DNA of 45,173 nucleotides. Origin: an uncultured Mycoplasmatota bacterium (GTDB lineage Bacteria > Bacillota_I > Bacilli_A > RF39 > UBA660). The notes under the pieces are model-generated. The model was not told the DNA's origin, did not search any database, and saw nothing but the letters and a program-made list of their open reading frames with translations. The position numbers and the translations under genes were made by a program. Shown in pieces: positions 33,455-43,183 of this stretch. The stretch lies in assembly GCA_900548725.1 (NCBI GenBank), contig URLV01000008.1, forward strand, positions 1-45,173. The letters run 5' to 3'. Within the stretch, counting starts at the first letter, position 1, and each line of letters begins with the position of its first letter.

Positions 33455-35688
33455 AGTTTTGTATGGAAAGTTCTAGAAATTACTTCCTCTTGTTGCTTTC
33501 TAGTAAGTCTATTAAATCTTACACTATATCCTGAGACTCTTATTGTAAGAAGTGGATATTTTTCTGGATTGTTCATTGCATCAATTAATGTTTCACGATT
33601 TAATACATTAACATTCAAATGATGTGCATTCTTTTTGAAATATCCTGTTAATAGTTGTACTAAATTTTCTACTCTTTCATCAATAGTTTTTCCTAATGAA
33701 TCTGGTACTATTGAAAACGTATTTGATATACCATCTTTACAACAATTTACATAGTCTAATTTTGCAACTGAGTTAAGACTAGCGATTGCTCCATTTTCAT
33801 CTCTACCATGCATTGGGTTAGCACCTGGTGCAAATGGAACGCCTTTTTTTCTACCATCAGGTGTTGAACCTGTTTTTCCACCATAAACTACGTTTGAAGT
33901 TATTGTTAGAACTGACATTGTAGGTTCTGCATCTCTATAGCATTTGTGTTTCTTTAATTCATTAAAGAAATATTCAGTTAATGCTTTTGCAATATCATCT
34001 ACTCTATCATCATCATTTCCATATTTTGGATAATCTCCATCAATTTCAAAATCAGTTGTTATTCCATTTTCATCTCTTATTGGTTTTACTTTTGCATATT
34101 TTATTGCGGATAATGAATCTACTGCAACAGAAAGTCCTGCAATACCATATGCCATGTATCTATGAACATCTATATCATGAAGTGCCATTAATCCAGCTTC
34201 ATAAGCATATTTATCATGCATATAATGAATTATATTCATAGCGTTACTATATATTTCAGCAACACGTGATAAAACTTTTTTATAGTTTTCAATAACACTT
34301 GTATATTCTAAAATTTCGTCAGTATTCTTTTCTATACCTTCTATAACTTTATCACCTTTAATTTCATCAATACCACCATTTAATGAATAAAGAAGTGATT
34401 TAGCTAAGTTACATCTAGCACCAAAGAATTGCATATCTTTACCTAATCTCATAGCAGAAACACAACAAGCAATAGCATAATCATTACCATATATGTTTCT
34501 CATTAAATCATCATTTTCATATTGAATTGCATCAGTATTTATACTTACTTTAGCGCAATATTTTTTAAATGATTTTGGTAAATGTTCACTCCATAATATT
34601 GTCATATTAGGTTCTGGTGCAGTATCTAGATTTTCCAATGTATGTACTATTCTATATGAAGTTTTATTAACTAACGATTTTTCTTTGTTTAACATACCAC
34701 CTACTGAACATGTAACCCAAGTTGGATCTCCAGAGAATAATTCATCATATTCTGGTGTTCTTAAATGTCTAACTAATCTTAGTTTTATAACAAATTGGTC
34801 GATTAATTCTTGTATTTCATTTTCAGTTATTAAACCCAATTCTAAGTCTCTTTCGAAATAGATATCAAAAAATGCATCAACTCTACCTAAGCTCATTGCA
34901 GCACCGTTATTTTCTTTTACTCCTGCTAAGTAAGCTAAGTATGTCCATTCTACTGCTTCAAAAGAATTTTTTGCAGGTTTAGAAATATCAAATCCATAAG
35001 ATAATGCCATTTTTTTAATTTCTTCTAATGCTCTATATTGCATTGATATTTCTTCACGTATTCTAATTAAGTCATCAGTCATATCTCCAACATATTTTTT
35101 GTTCCAATTATCTAATTTTTCTTGTTGTAGATAATCTATTCCGTAAAGTGCAACACGTCTAAAATCTCCTATTATTCTTCCTCTACCATATGCATCAGGA
35201 AGTCCTGTTAAAAGTCCTACATGTCTTGCTTTTCTTATATCTGATGTATATGCATCAAATACTCCTTGGTTATGAGTTTTTCTAAATTCATTAAAGTATT
35301 TATCTACTTCTGGATTTAATTTATATCCATATGCATCTAATTCTTGATATACCATACGTATACCACCATATGGATTTACCATTCTTTTAAGTGGTGCGTC
35401 AGTTTGTAATCCTACAATTATTTCATTGTCCTTATCTATATAACCTGGTTTAAAAGAATTTATTCCAGACATGTTATCAGTGTCTATATCAAGTACATGG
35501 CGTTCTAATTCTTCCTTTAATAAATCTAAGCATTTACTCCATACTTTATCAGTTTTTTTTGTTGTTCCAGCTAAGAAACTTTCATCTCCAGTATATTCTT
35601 TATAGTTGTTTTTTATAAAGTCACTTACGTTTATTTCTTTTTTCCATAAATCCCCTTTAAAATTTTTCCATTCTTTCCATTCTTCCAT
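33451..35688 (-). CDS. pflB: Formate acetyltransferase (pyruvate formate-lyase)
   Basis: 745 residues, full length. Adjacent catalytic cysteines in IACCVSAMRLG (about 406), glycyl-radical motif RVSGYSVRF (G about 720) near the C-terminus, and PFL-typical GLPDAYGRGRIIGD. Converts pyruvate and CoA to acetyl-CoA and formate in oxygen-free conditions; O2 would cleave the protein at the radical Gly. RBS GGAGGTAGTAAA. Co-translated with pflA. Confidence 0.97.
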   Translation of the reverse strand: MEEWKEWKNFKGDLWKKEINVSDFIKNNYKEYTGDESFLAGTTKKTDKVWSKCLDLLKEELERHVLDIDTDNMSGINSFKPGYIDKDNEIIVGLQTDAPLKRMVNPYGGIRMVYQELDAYGYKLNPEVDKYFNEFRKTHNQGVFDAYTSDIRKARHVGLLTGLPDAYGRGRIIGDFRRVALYGIDYLQQEKLDNWNKKYVGDMTDDLIRIREEISMQYRALEEIKKMALSYGFDISKPAKNSFEAVEWTYLAYLAGVKENNGAAMSLGRVDAFFDIYFERDLELGLITENEIQELIDQFVIKLRLVRHLRTPEYDELFSGDPTWVTCSVGGMLNKEKSLVNKTSYRIVHTLENLDTAPEPNMTILWSEHLPKSFKKYCAKVSINTDAIQYENDDLMRNIYGNDYAIACCVSAMRLGKDMQFFGARCNLAKSLLYSLNGGIDEIKGDKVIEGIEKNTDEILEYTSVIENYKKVLSRVAEIYSNAMNIIHYMHDKYAYEAGLMALHDIDVHRYMAYGIAGLSVAVDSLSAIKYAKVKPIRDENGITTDFEIDGDYPKYGNDDDRVDDIAKALTEYFFNELKKHKCYRDAEPTMSVLTITSNVVYGGKTGSTPDGRKKGVPFAPGANPMHGRDENGAIASLNSVAKLDYVNCCKDGISNTFSIVPDSLGKTIDERVENLVQLLTGYFKKNAHHLNVNVLNRETLIDAMNNPEKYPLLTIRVSGYSVRFNRLTRKQQEEVISRTFHTKL

Positions 35689-35738
35689 TTTACTACCTCC
35701 AAAAGTACCTTTAAATTATATAATAATTATTAATATTA

Positions 35739-35762
35739 AAACTGTTGCATTCGCAACAGTTT
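35739..35762 (-). terminator. Terminator of the GGGtGRT gene pair
   Basis: AAACTGTTGC (35739-35748) pairs with GCAACAGTTT (35753-35762), 10 bp with an ATTC loop. The minus-strand tail is short (TTTTAATATT), so read-through into pflBA is possible. Confidence 0.6.
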
Positions 35763-35765
35763 ACA

Positions 35766-36761
35766 TTATTTATTTAATTTTTCAAAGACTGCTACAGCAA
35801 CGCTTACTGTCGCACCTACCATAGGATTATTTCCCATACCAATATATCCCATCATTTCAACGTGAGCTGGCACACTACTACTTCCAGCAAATTGTGCATC
35901 TCCATGCATTCTTCCCATTGTATCAGTAAGTCCATAACTTGCAGGTCCGGCTGCCATATTGTCTGGATGAAGTGTTCTTCCTGTTCCTCCACCACTTGCA
36001 ACACTAAAGTATGGTTTACCCATTTCAATTCTTTCTTTTTTATAAATTCCCGCAACTGGATGTTGAAAACGTGTTGGATTTGTAGAGTTTCCTGTAATTG
36101 AGATATCAACATTTTCATGGTGCATTATTGCTACACCTTCTCTTACATCAAATGCTCCATAACATTTTATTTTTGTTCTTTCTCCATTACCATATTTAAT
36201 CTCTTCTACTACATTCAATTTATTTGTATCATAATCAAAACTTGTTTTTACGTATGTAAATCCATTTATTCTACTAATTATTAATGCAGCATCTTTTCCT
36301 AATCCGTTAAGTATTACTCTTAAAGGTTTTGTTCTAACTTTGTTAGCACTTTTTGCTATTCCTATTGCACCTTCTGCTGCTGCAAATGATTCGTGTCCTG
36401 CTAAAAATGCAAAACATTCTGTTCTTTCATCTAATAATCTTGCTGCAAGTTCTCCGTGACCTAAACCAATTTTCCTATTGTCTGCAACACTACCATCTAC
36501 ACAAAATGCTTGTAAAGCCTCGCCAATATAGGAACATGCTTCACTTGCACTTTTTATATTTTGTTTAATAGCAATACTTGCACCAATTATATATGCGTAA
36601 CAAGCATCTTCAAAACATATTGGTTGTATATTTTTTACTTGATTATAAATATCTAAATCATGACTTTTACATATGTTAAAACATTCTTCTATATCTTTAA
36701 TATTATATTTTGCTAATAATTTATCTATGTTATTTTTTCTTAATTCGTAATTTTCAAACAT
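35766..36761 (-). CDS. GGGtGRT family protein
   Basis: 331 residues. Contains the naming motif ASGGGTGRTLHPDN (about 265) plus GLGHGELAARLLDERTE, FLAGHESFAAAEGAIGIAKS and NPTRFQHPVAGIY. Conserved Cys residues near the N-terminus (FNICKSH, PICFEDACYAY, EACSYIG, AFCVDG) could bind a metal or cluster. The family is uncharacterised and occurs in anaerobes. 2 bp behind the NifU-like gene, so the two are one unit. Confidence 0.85.
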   Translation of the reverse strand: MFENYELRKNNIDKLLAKYNIKDIEECFNICKSHDLDIYNQVKNIQPICFEDACYAYIIGASIAIKQNIKSASEACSYIGEALQAFCVDGSVADNRKIGLGHGELAARLLDERTECFAFLAGHESFAAAEGAIGIAKSANKVRTKPLRVILNGLGKDAALIISRINGFTYVKTSFDYDTNKLNVVEEIKYGNGERTKIKCYGAFDVREGVAIMHHENVDISITGNSTNPTRFQHPVAGIYKKERIEMGKPYFSVASGGGTGRTLHPDNMAAGPASYGLTDTMGRMHGDAQFAGSSSVPAHVEMMGYIGMGNNPMVGATVSVAVAVFEKLNK

Positions 36762-36763
36762 AA

Positions 36764-37450
36764 TTACTCCTCCCTCGGATCAATAGTTTTTACTGCTTCA
36801 TCAAATCTTCCGTATGTACCTGTTGCAAGTCTTATTGATTCCATTGGTTCTATACCTTTTTTTATATTTTTCATCATTTTACCCATATTAACATATTTAT
36901 AACCAATAATTGTGTCATTTTCATCTAATCCTAATTCAACAACATATCCTTCTGCAAGTTCTAAATATCTAGGACCTTTTTCACGTGTAGAATATATTGT
37001 ACCAACTTGACTTCTTTGTGTAGTCCCTAAATCTTCTAATCCAGTGCCAATTTGTAGTCCACCTTTTGAGAATGCAGATTGACTTCTACCATATACTATT
37101 TGTAAAAACAATTCTCTCATAGCAGTATTAATTGCATCACATACTAAGTCAGTATTTAGTGCTTCTAATATAGTTTTACCTACTAGAATTTCACCAGCCA
37201 TTGCAGCACTATGTGTCATTCCACTACATCCAACTGTTTCTACTAATGCTTCTTCTATAACGCCTTCTTTAATATTAAGTGTTAATTTGCAAGCACCTTG
37301 TTGTGGTGCACACCAACCTACTCCGTGAGTAAGTCCACTTATATCTTTTATTTCTTTTGCTTGTATCCATTTACCTTCTTCAGGAATTGGACTTGGACCG
37401 CTTTTTGCATCATTTCTAACAATGCACATTTTTTCAATTTCTTCGTTCAT
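36764..37450 (-). CDS. NifU/IscU-like Fe-S scaffold family protein
   Basis: 228 residues. HGVGWCAPQQGACKL and VETVGCSGMTHSAAMAGE fit an IscU/NifU N-terminal-type fold with relocated cysteines, followed by a C-terminal extension (LGTTQRSQVGTIYSTREKGPRY). Distinct from SufU in this window, so probably not the housekeeping scaffold. It is always close to GGGtGRT genes in the relatives I recall, suggesting a dedicated cluster donor or a subunit of the same complex. Confidence 0.75.
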   Translation of the reverse strand: MNEEIEKMCIVRNDAKSGPSPIPEEGKWIQAKEIKDISGLTHGVGWCAPQQGACKLTLNIKEGVIEEALVETVGCSGMTHSAAMAGEILVGKTILEALNTDLVCDAINTAMRELFLQIVYGRSQSAFSKGGLQIGTGLEDLGTTQRSQVGTIYSTREKGPRYLELAEGYVVELGLDENDTIIGYKYVNMGKMMKNIKKGIEPMESIRLATGTYGRFDEAVKTIDPREE

Positions 37451-37511
37451 ATTATACCTCCATGTCTATTATAAAATATATTTTATATTTTTTACATATA
37501 AATGAAAAAAC

Positions 37512-37529
37512 TTTACTAAATTTAGTAAA
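37512..37529 (-). terminator. Terminator of surface genes B-C
   Basis: Palindrome TTTACTAAATTTAGTAAA, followed on the minus strand by G and T6. Confidence 0.6.
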
Positions 37530-37532
37530 ATT

Positions 37533-39173
37533 TTAATTAACTTTATATGCATTAGCTTTAGTTCCATCACCAGAAACATATCTTACATCGTATTTTAATA
37601 TAATTGATGGTCTAAACCATGGATATGGATTCCAAACTGAATTACCAGACCACATACCATTATTTTGGATAATAATTGACATTGACATTTTATTATTTTT
37701 ACTAAAGGTAAAAGGTGTTAAAGTCCAAAACCATTTAGAATCTGTTTTTAAATAATCATCAACTATATAATAATTGTAATTTTCAGTAGAATATTTTGCA
37801 CCAGCAAATACAGCTTCATCAGCAGTTATAGTTGCAACATACATATTAATTCCATCACTATATTTTTCTATTTTAGTTCCATCGCACAAAAATGATGGAT
37901 TAAACCCAGCAACATTACCAGATAGTAATCTTGTGTATGCACTATAAGTTACCATCTCTGATTTTGCAATATAATCACTTTCTTCTGCTCGAGATAATTT
38001 TGTAAAACTATATGAACCTGCCGTTCCATTTCTAGCATAGGGAGTATCACCTACACACCAATCACCACTTTTTAAAAGTGATAAATAATCATTCAATTTA
38101 CTAGTTTGAAAATTTTCAAATGCAGTTACCATCGCTTTATCTAGTCTATCATTTGGATTAGCATAATCAGCCACATTAATAGTTTCAGTATTAGATGAAG
38201 TTCCGTCACTTGATAAATATTCTCCTGCTTTATATAATTTATATCCGTAGTGACCTCTATTGACACTACCATTAGTAGTGGTTGGAATACCCCAATCACC
38301 AATAGTAGTAGAAGAACATTCATTATTTTGATCTTCTAATAATAATTTAAAAGAACCATCTCCCATTATTCTAACAATTCTCCAACACATTCCAGCAAAA
38401 TCTATATAATTATCTGTTACATTACCCCTAAAATAATAACTTTCTCCATATTCATCATTAGAAACACTTAAAGTACTTTCATTTTCTCCATTAATTTCTT
38501 CAGCTGGATTAGTTAAAGGAGTCTTACTATAAGTTGTTCCATTTTTACCGCTTTTTGCATTTGCTATTATTACTTGTTTAAAATTAGTTACTTCACTTTC
38601 AAACATTGATTTAATTTGAATTTTTCCTTTAAATGTTGCATTTTTTAAATTTGTTTGGTTTTCATTACTATTTTTAATCCATAAATATAACCTAATTATC
38701 TCTTTTGTATTTATTGAAATTGATTTATAGTCACTTAAGTTAAACTCACTTGAAGTTAAATTGCTAAAATCGCCTTCTTCAAACACATTCACTTTTCCAT
38801 TACTTACCGTTGCCAAAGTATATTTAAAATCTTCATTTTTTAAATTTTCACTATACTCTAAATCTACTAAACCAATTAGATATGCAGCATTTTCACTACT
38901 CTTTGTATTCTCAATTGTAAATTCTGTATAACTAGCGGTTTTGTAATCATCTAACATTTGTAAATTACTCTCACTAATTCTATTATTTACTGTAAAAGTC
39001 ACATCTAAAACTCCTGCATTTACTGTCAATCCCTTTTTACTATCACTAGTATACTCGGTTTGTAATGTTTGATATGCAAACGTTGTTAACATTGTAAAGG
39101 AAACCACAACAATTCCTATTAATGATATAAAAAAGAGTGTTTGCTTGCTTATTTTATTTAATATTTTTTTCAT
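37533..39173 (-). CDS. Surface protein C: paralogue without the GC-rich cassette
   Basis: 546 residues. N-terminal membrane helix (about 11-33), TasA/SipW-like beta region (about 40-195), then the same C-terminal domain start (YGESYYFRGNV...CWRIVRIMGDGS) and end (WFRPSIILKYD...SGDGTKANAY). It has its own middle with three Cys (NNECSS, DWCVGD, SFLCDG). In the equivalent variable stretch it is A+T-rich, normal for the genome, and unlike A and B, so it is an older or non-diversified copy. 21 bp behind gene B, same operon. Confidence 0.75.
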   Translation of the reverse strand: MKKILNKISKQTLFFISLIGIVVVSFTMLTTFAYQTLQTEYTSDSKKGLTVNAGVLDVTFTVNNRISESNLQMLDDYKTASYTEFTIENTKSSENAAYLIGLVDLEYSENLKNEDFKYTLATVSNGKVNVFEEGDFSNLTSSEFNLSDYKSISINTKEIIRLYLWIKNSNENQTNLKNATFKGKIQIKSMFESEVTNFKQVIIANAKSGKNGTTYSKTPLTNPAEEINGENESTLSVSNDEYGESYYFRGNVTDNYIDFAGMCWRIVRIMGDGSFKLLLEDQNNECSSTTIGDWGIPTTTNGSVNRGHYGYKLYKAGEYLSSDGTSSNTETINVADYANPNDRLDKAMVTAFENFQTSKLNDYLSLLKSGDWCVGDTPYARNGTAGSYSFTKLSRAEESDYIAKSEMVTYSAYTRLLSGNVAGFNPSFLCDGTKIEKYSDGINMYVATITADEAVFAGAKYSTENYNYYIVDDYLKTDSKWFWTLTPFTFSKNNKMSMSIIIQNNGMWSGNSVWNPYPWFRPSIILKYDVRYVSGDGTKANAYKVN

Positions 39174-39194
39174 TTTATGGTTCCTTTCTTGTTT

Positions 39195-40802
39195 TTAATA
39201 TAATTTTAAAGTATATGGACTAGAACTAGTACCATTCCCTCCACCTACCAACAATTCAGCCTTTAGATTGATACTAGGGCGGAAAGCGTGAGCGTTGAAG
39301 ACGACGTTGCCGTAGTTGAGGATCCCAGACGAATCACTAACGGTCCACTCGTACGCATCCGAACCACCAGAGTAATTCGGAGACGAAAGCCACCAATTAG
39401 AAGTTATAGATGAATTATGCAAATAATATGATCTATTTGCTTGATTATATTTATATGCTCCTGCAAATGACACTTCATCTGCAGATAGTAGTCCTATTGG
39501 ATATTTTAAATTACCATTGGTTTTATTTCCATTTGAAAGTGTTGCAACATCTACTGTAAACCTAGAATAATCATTTGTTGCACTTTCTGCACATTTAAAT
39601 GTTGGTTTTGATGTTGTAATACTTGTTGTTCCTGTACTATATCGTAATCTTTCTGTTGATGCATAATATGTCTTATTTGATGCATAACCCAATTGAGTTG
39701 TTACTCCACCTATTCCATTTGTTGCAAGAGTTTTGTCATTACAAAATAATGTATCTGCTAAAAACTCTCCATAATTAGTTTTTAAATTATCTTCATACCA
39801 TTTATCTACTTTTTGTTTTATTGTACTATCATTAATATTCTTATGTGTATCATCATATGTTGTACTTCCAGGAGCTCCATACATATATCCTACATATGCA
39901 TTATCATTCGCATTCGAATTAAACGCAGTTTTTATTGCATAACCGCTTGTATCTTTTGCAACATCATCTAATATAAGTCTAATAGACCCATCACCGTTAA
40001 TTCTAACTATTCTCCAAATTTTATCTGCAAATGATACATAATTATAACTTTGTGCACCTCTAAAATAATATGTTGTTCCATAATCGTCTGGTGCTTTATA
40101 TAAGCCTTTCTCTTCAGTTTCTGCTTTTGTAAAATCAGGGGTATCATTATTCATTTTTATTCTAGAATCATTTAAAATTCTACCCGCTAAAGTATTTTTA
40201 TTATCTAATAAAGTATTTGCATTACTAGCATCTATTACTACTTTCAATTTTATATTTTTACTTGTAGTGTCAGTATATCTGTTATTTATCCATATACGAA
40301 TAAAATAATATGAACTAGGATTTGTTGCGTCTCCACTTTTCTTAGGAGATAATTCATCTGTATATATTATTTCATCTGTTGCATCACTTAATGTTTTAAT
40401 GTCTTCACAATTATTTGCATTATCTTTACATATTTTATAATTTATATATTGTTTGTCTACTTCATTTCCATTTGTTGTTACTAATTTTATTTTATAATCT
40501 GCAGTATATGTTCCAGTATTATAGATATAGAAAGAAAATATATTATCCGTTTGTTTTAATGCAATATCATCATCACTAGGAGTCATATTTGATAAACTTA
40601 TTGTATTATCTCCTTTATCAAAACCTATTGATAAATCGCCTACTTGTACTAATTGATAATCAGTATCCTTATCTACATCCATATATAAAGCATAACTTGT
40701 ACTTATAATACCTATTGCTAATACAAAAACTATTATAACAGATACAAATGCTTCACTTTTTAATATTTTCTTTGAATAACTTTTAAATATAGAATTCTTC
40801 AT
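39195..40802 (-). CDS. Surface protein B: TasA/SipW-like, DUF6273-like lectin domain with GC-rich cassette
   Basis: 535 residues from ATG 40802 (GGATTG 6 nt before; the longer frame to 40865 adds a charged leader). Membrane helix about 18-40, beta region about 50-200, then YGTTYYFRGAQSYNYVSFAD and WRIVRINGDGSIRLILDD. Over about 270 C-terminal residues it is nearly identical to A (for example YGAPGSTTYDDTHKNIND) except for the WWLSSP-to-FRPSINL stretch (about 470-507), encoded by GC-rich DNA (33 of 60 bases in 39301-39360). First gene of the B-C operon. Confidence 0.8.
   Translation of the reverse strand: MKNSIFKSYSKKILKSEAFVSVIIVFVLAIGIISTSYALYMDVDKDTDYQLVQVGDLSIGFDKGDNTISLSNMTPSDDDIALKQTDNIFSFYIYNTGTYTADYKIKLVTTNGNEVDKQYINYKICKDNANNCEDIKTLSDATDEIIYTDELSPKKSGDATNPSSYYFIRIWINNRYTDTTSKNIKLKVVIDASNANTLLDNKNTLAGRILNDSRIKMNNDTPDFTKAETEEKGLYKAPDDYGTTYYFRGAQSYNYVSFADKIWRIVRINGDGSIRLILDDVAKDTSGYAIKTAFNSNANDNAYVGYMYGAPGSTTYDDTHKNINDSTIKQKVDKWYEDNLKTNYGEFLADTLFCNDKTLATNGIGGVTTQLGYASNKTYYASTERLRYSTGTTSITTSKPTFKCAESATNDYSRFTVDVATLSNGNKTNGNLKYPIGLLSADEVSFAGAYKYNQANRSYYLHNSSITSNWWLSSPNYSGGSDAYEWTVSDSSGILNYGNVVFNAHAFRPSINLKAELLVGGGNGTSSSPYTLKLY
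39262..39395 (-). repeat. Candidate DGR-type variable region in protein B, with shared 3' flank
   Basis: Variable part about 39281-39395 (115 bp, same length as in A); flank 39262-39281 identical to 22406-22425. Codon by codon, TCG, GCG, GAG-TGG and GTT stay fixed between A and B while neighbouring codons change (TTC/ACC, AGC/TAC, AAC/GAT), a patchwork expected if adenine-containing template codons were randomised. One codon of length offset before GAG-TGG and one after argues for two templates or later change. Confidence 0.5.
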
Positions 40803-40962
40803 AGTATCAATCCTTTTTTCATTCTTATCTATTAATATCATATAATAAATTGAATTTTTTTTCAATAAAAATATAAAATATAGTAAAATATGTATATTTT
40901 AATTGCATTTTATTATTTTTTTTGATAAAATCAATATTGTATTTAAGGAAGGAGCGAAATTT

Positions 40963-41229
40963 ATGCCTAATATAAAAAGTTCTAAAAAATCAGTAAAACA
41001 AGATACTAAAACAACAGTAGCTAATAACGTTTATACTGCTAAAGTAAAAAATTCTATTAAAAAAACTGAAAAAGCAATTTTAGAAAAGAACACTGAACTT
41101 GCTAATAACGAACTTAAAAATTTTGTTTGTAACATTGATAAAGCTTGTTCAAAAGGATTAATAAAGAAAAATACTTGCAATAGACAAAAAGCAAGATTAA
41201 ATAAAAAAGTAAAAGAAATGAGCAATTAA
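40963..41229 (+). CDS. rpsT: 30S ribosomal protein S20
   Basis: 88 residues from ATG 40963, preceded by AAGGAAGGAG; an in-frame upstream ATG (40903) is not used. Starts MPNIKSSKKSVKQDTK, Lys-rich, with three helices and the S20 end pattern KGLIKKNTCNRQKARLNKKV. Binds 16S rRNA early in 30S assembly. Confidence 0.95.
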   Translation: MPNIKSSKKSVKQDTKTTVANNVYTAKVKNSIKKTEKAILEKNTELANNELKNFVCNIDKACSKGLIKKNTCNRQKARLNKKVKEMSN

Positions 41230-41281
41230 TTATTTCTTTTTTTTTCTTGATTTGATATCATAAAGATAAGGTGATTATAAA

Positions 41282-42175
41282 ATGAAAAAAACAATTTCAT
41301 TAATAATATGTATATTATTATGTTTATTAGTTTTATTTAATATAGATACTATATCAGATAAGTTAGCTACATTCTTAGAAAATGATAAGAAAGTTAGTTT
41401 AGCTTCTCCAAATAATTATTATAGAAATTATGATTTTAAATTTGTTAAACAATCTGAAAGTTATATTCCTTATAGTTATCAGGATATATTAGATATTATA
41501 TATAGTACTTTAAATAATGGATGGGATACTTTTACGTTTTATTGTCCTGATGAATATACAGAATGTTTAAAAGATATAAATAAAATAAGTAAAGATACTA
41601 CTTTACTTTCAAATATAAATAATTATGTTCATCCCTATAATAATTATTCTAAAATTGGTATTGTATCTAATACTACTGGAGAAATTACAATCAATGCAAC
41701 TAAATTATATAGTGAACAGGATATAGATAAATTAAATAAAGGGGTCGATGAAATCATTACTAAGTATATTACAAGTGATATGAGTGATGATGATAAAGTA
41801 TTAAAGATACATGATTATATAATTAATAATACTAGATACGATATTAATAAAGTAAATGAAGCTAGTTATACTGCATTGGGGCCTTTATTTAATGGTACTG
41901 CAGTTTGTAGTGGTTATGCTGATTTAATGGCAATATTTTTGAATAAATTTGGTATTAAAAATTATAAGATAGCTAGTAATACTCATGTATGGAATGCTTT
42001 ATTTATAAATGGCGAATGGTTACACTTAGATTTAACTTGGGATGACCCAATAACTAAAAATTCAGATGTAGATACATTACAACATGATTTCTTCTTAGTT
42101 AAAACAAGTAAACTATTAGAATTTGATACTAAAGATCATAAATTTGATACTACAGTGTACCAAGAAATGAAATAA
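41282..42175 (+). CDS. Membrane-anchored transglutaminase-like protein
   Basis: 297 residues. N-terminal signal anchor (about 4-22), then a transglutaminase-like cysteine-protease fold in the C-terminal half: Cys about 209 in GTAVCSGYADL, His about 235 in SNTHVWNAL, Asp about 250 in WLHLDLTWDDP. The full triad is present, so likely active outside the membrane on cell-wall or surface protein substrates. RBS AAGGTGATTATAAA. Its last 26 bp overlap the convergent transporter gene. Confidence 0.85.
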   Translation: MKKTISLIICILLCLLVLFNIDTISDKLATFLENDKKVSLASPNNYYRNYDFKFVKQSESYIPYSYQDILDIIYSTLNNGWDTFTFYCPDEYTECLKDINKISKDTTLLSNINNYVHPYNNYSKIGIVSNTTGEITINATKLYSEQDIDKLNKGVDEIITKYITSDMSDDDKVLKIHDYIINNTRYDINKVNEASYTALGPLFNGTAVCSGYADLMAIFLNKFGIKNYKIASNTHVWNALFINGEWLHLDLTWDDPITKNSDVDTLQHDFFLVKTSKLLEFDTKDHKFDTTVYQEMK

Positions 42176-43133
42176 GTTTTTTAGGCTTATTTTTTTTATA
42201 ATATTTATATACACTTCTAATAATTAATAATATTGGTGTTGATAATATCATACCTATTATTCCAAAGAAATGACTAAATATTATTATTCCTATTAAAATA
42301 TATATTGGATTTAAATTAACATTTTTACTAACTATCATAGGTTGAACTATATTATTTTCTAAAGATTGTACTGCCATTATAATAATAGTTATAATTATTC
42401 CTAATTTAAAACTTTTTGATAAACCAATTATTATAGCTGGTACTCCACCTATGTAAGGTCCTATATATGGAATAACATTTGTTACTGCACAAAATAACGC
42501 AAATAATATAGGACTTGATAAACCTGTTATAGAAAATGTAATTGATAGTATTGTAAACATAAATAAAGTATCTAAAACTATGCTTCTTATATATAATCTT
42601 AAATTTTTACTAATATCACATCTTAATTCTTCTGGAATAAATTTAAAATAACTAGTTTCATTTTTCTTTATTAAGAAATAAAAACCAAATATCATACTGT
42701 ACACTATATTCATTACTATACTTAATATATTATTTAAACAACTATTTATAGTTTTAAAGCATGTATTCATAATTGCTTTTATATTTAAACTGTTATATAT
42801 ATTTAACAAATATTTATTGTGCAGTATATAATATTTTATTATTGGTATTATTTTTTTTGATTCAATTATAATAAGAGGGATTAATTTAAATAGAATAAAT
42901 ATACTTATTCCAAGAAATAATAGAAATATTAGGAAGGTAGATATTGTTCTATTAAATTTTAATTTATCTACAATAGGTTTTAATATCCATGATAAAGTAT
43001 ATCCAAAGAATAAAGGACTTAGTATAGATACAAATATACAACATATTCCTACTAATTTAAGTAGTCTAATAATGTATATACTTATGAATATAATTAATAA
43101 TTTTAGCAATAGATCTATATAATTTCTTTTCAT
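42150..43133 (-). CDS. AI-2E/PerM family membrane protein
   Basis: 327 residues. About seven to eight hydrophobic segments, with the family's extracytoplasmic helix-rich stretch between about 60 and 150. Typical motif sequence: NVIPYIGPYIGGVPAIIIGL, then QSLENNIVQPMIVSKNVNLNP and IGMILSTPI. Members export autoinducer-2 or act as Na+/H+-type exchangers; the substrate here is unknown. Overlaps the transglutaminase gene tail-to-tail by 26 bp. Confidence 0.88.
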   Translation of the reverse strand: MKRNYIDLLLKLLIIFISIYIIRLLKLVGICCIFVSILSPLFFGYTLSWILKPIVDKLKFNRTISTFLIFLLFLGISIFILFKLIPLIIIESKKIIPIIKYYILHNKYLLNIYNSLNIKAIMNTCFKTINSCLNNILSIVMNIVYSMIFGFYFLIKKNETSYFKFIPEELRCDISKNLRLYIRSIVLDTLFMFTILSITFSITGLSSPILFALFCAVTNVIPYIGPYIGGVPAIIIGLSKSFKLGIIITIIIMAVQSLENNIVQPMIVSKNVNLNPIYILIGIIIFSHFFGIIGMILSTPILLIIRSVYKYYKKNKPKKLISFLGTL

Positions 43134-43183
43134 GTTATTATTATTAAGTATTTATTTTTATTTATACAGAAAATATTAACGAG

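Noticed and set aside
35852..36118. An 88-residue minus-strand ORF and its plus-strand mirror within the GGGtGRT gene
   Set aside because: Both are frame shadows of the well-supported 331-residue gene; no RBS and no plausible composition.
37570..37740. A third DGR-like cassette in protein C
   Set aside because: The equivalent stretch is A+T-rich with normal codons and lacks the 20-base shared flank.
41031..41225. A 64-residue hydrophobic minus-strand ORF
   Set aside because: It is the antisense shadow of the Lys-rich rpsT.
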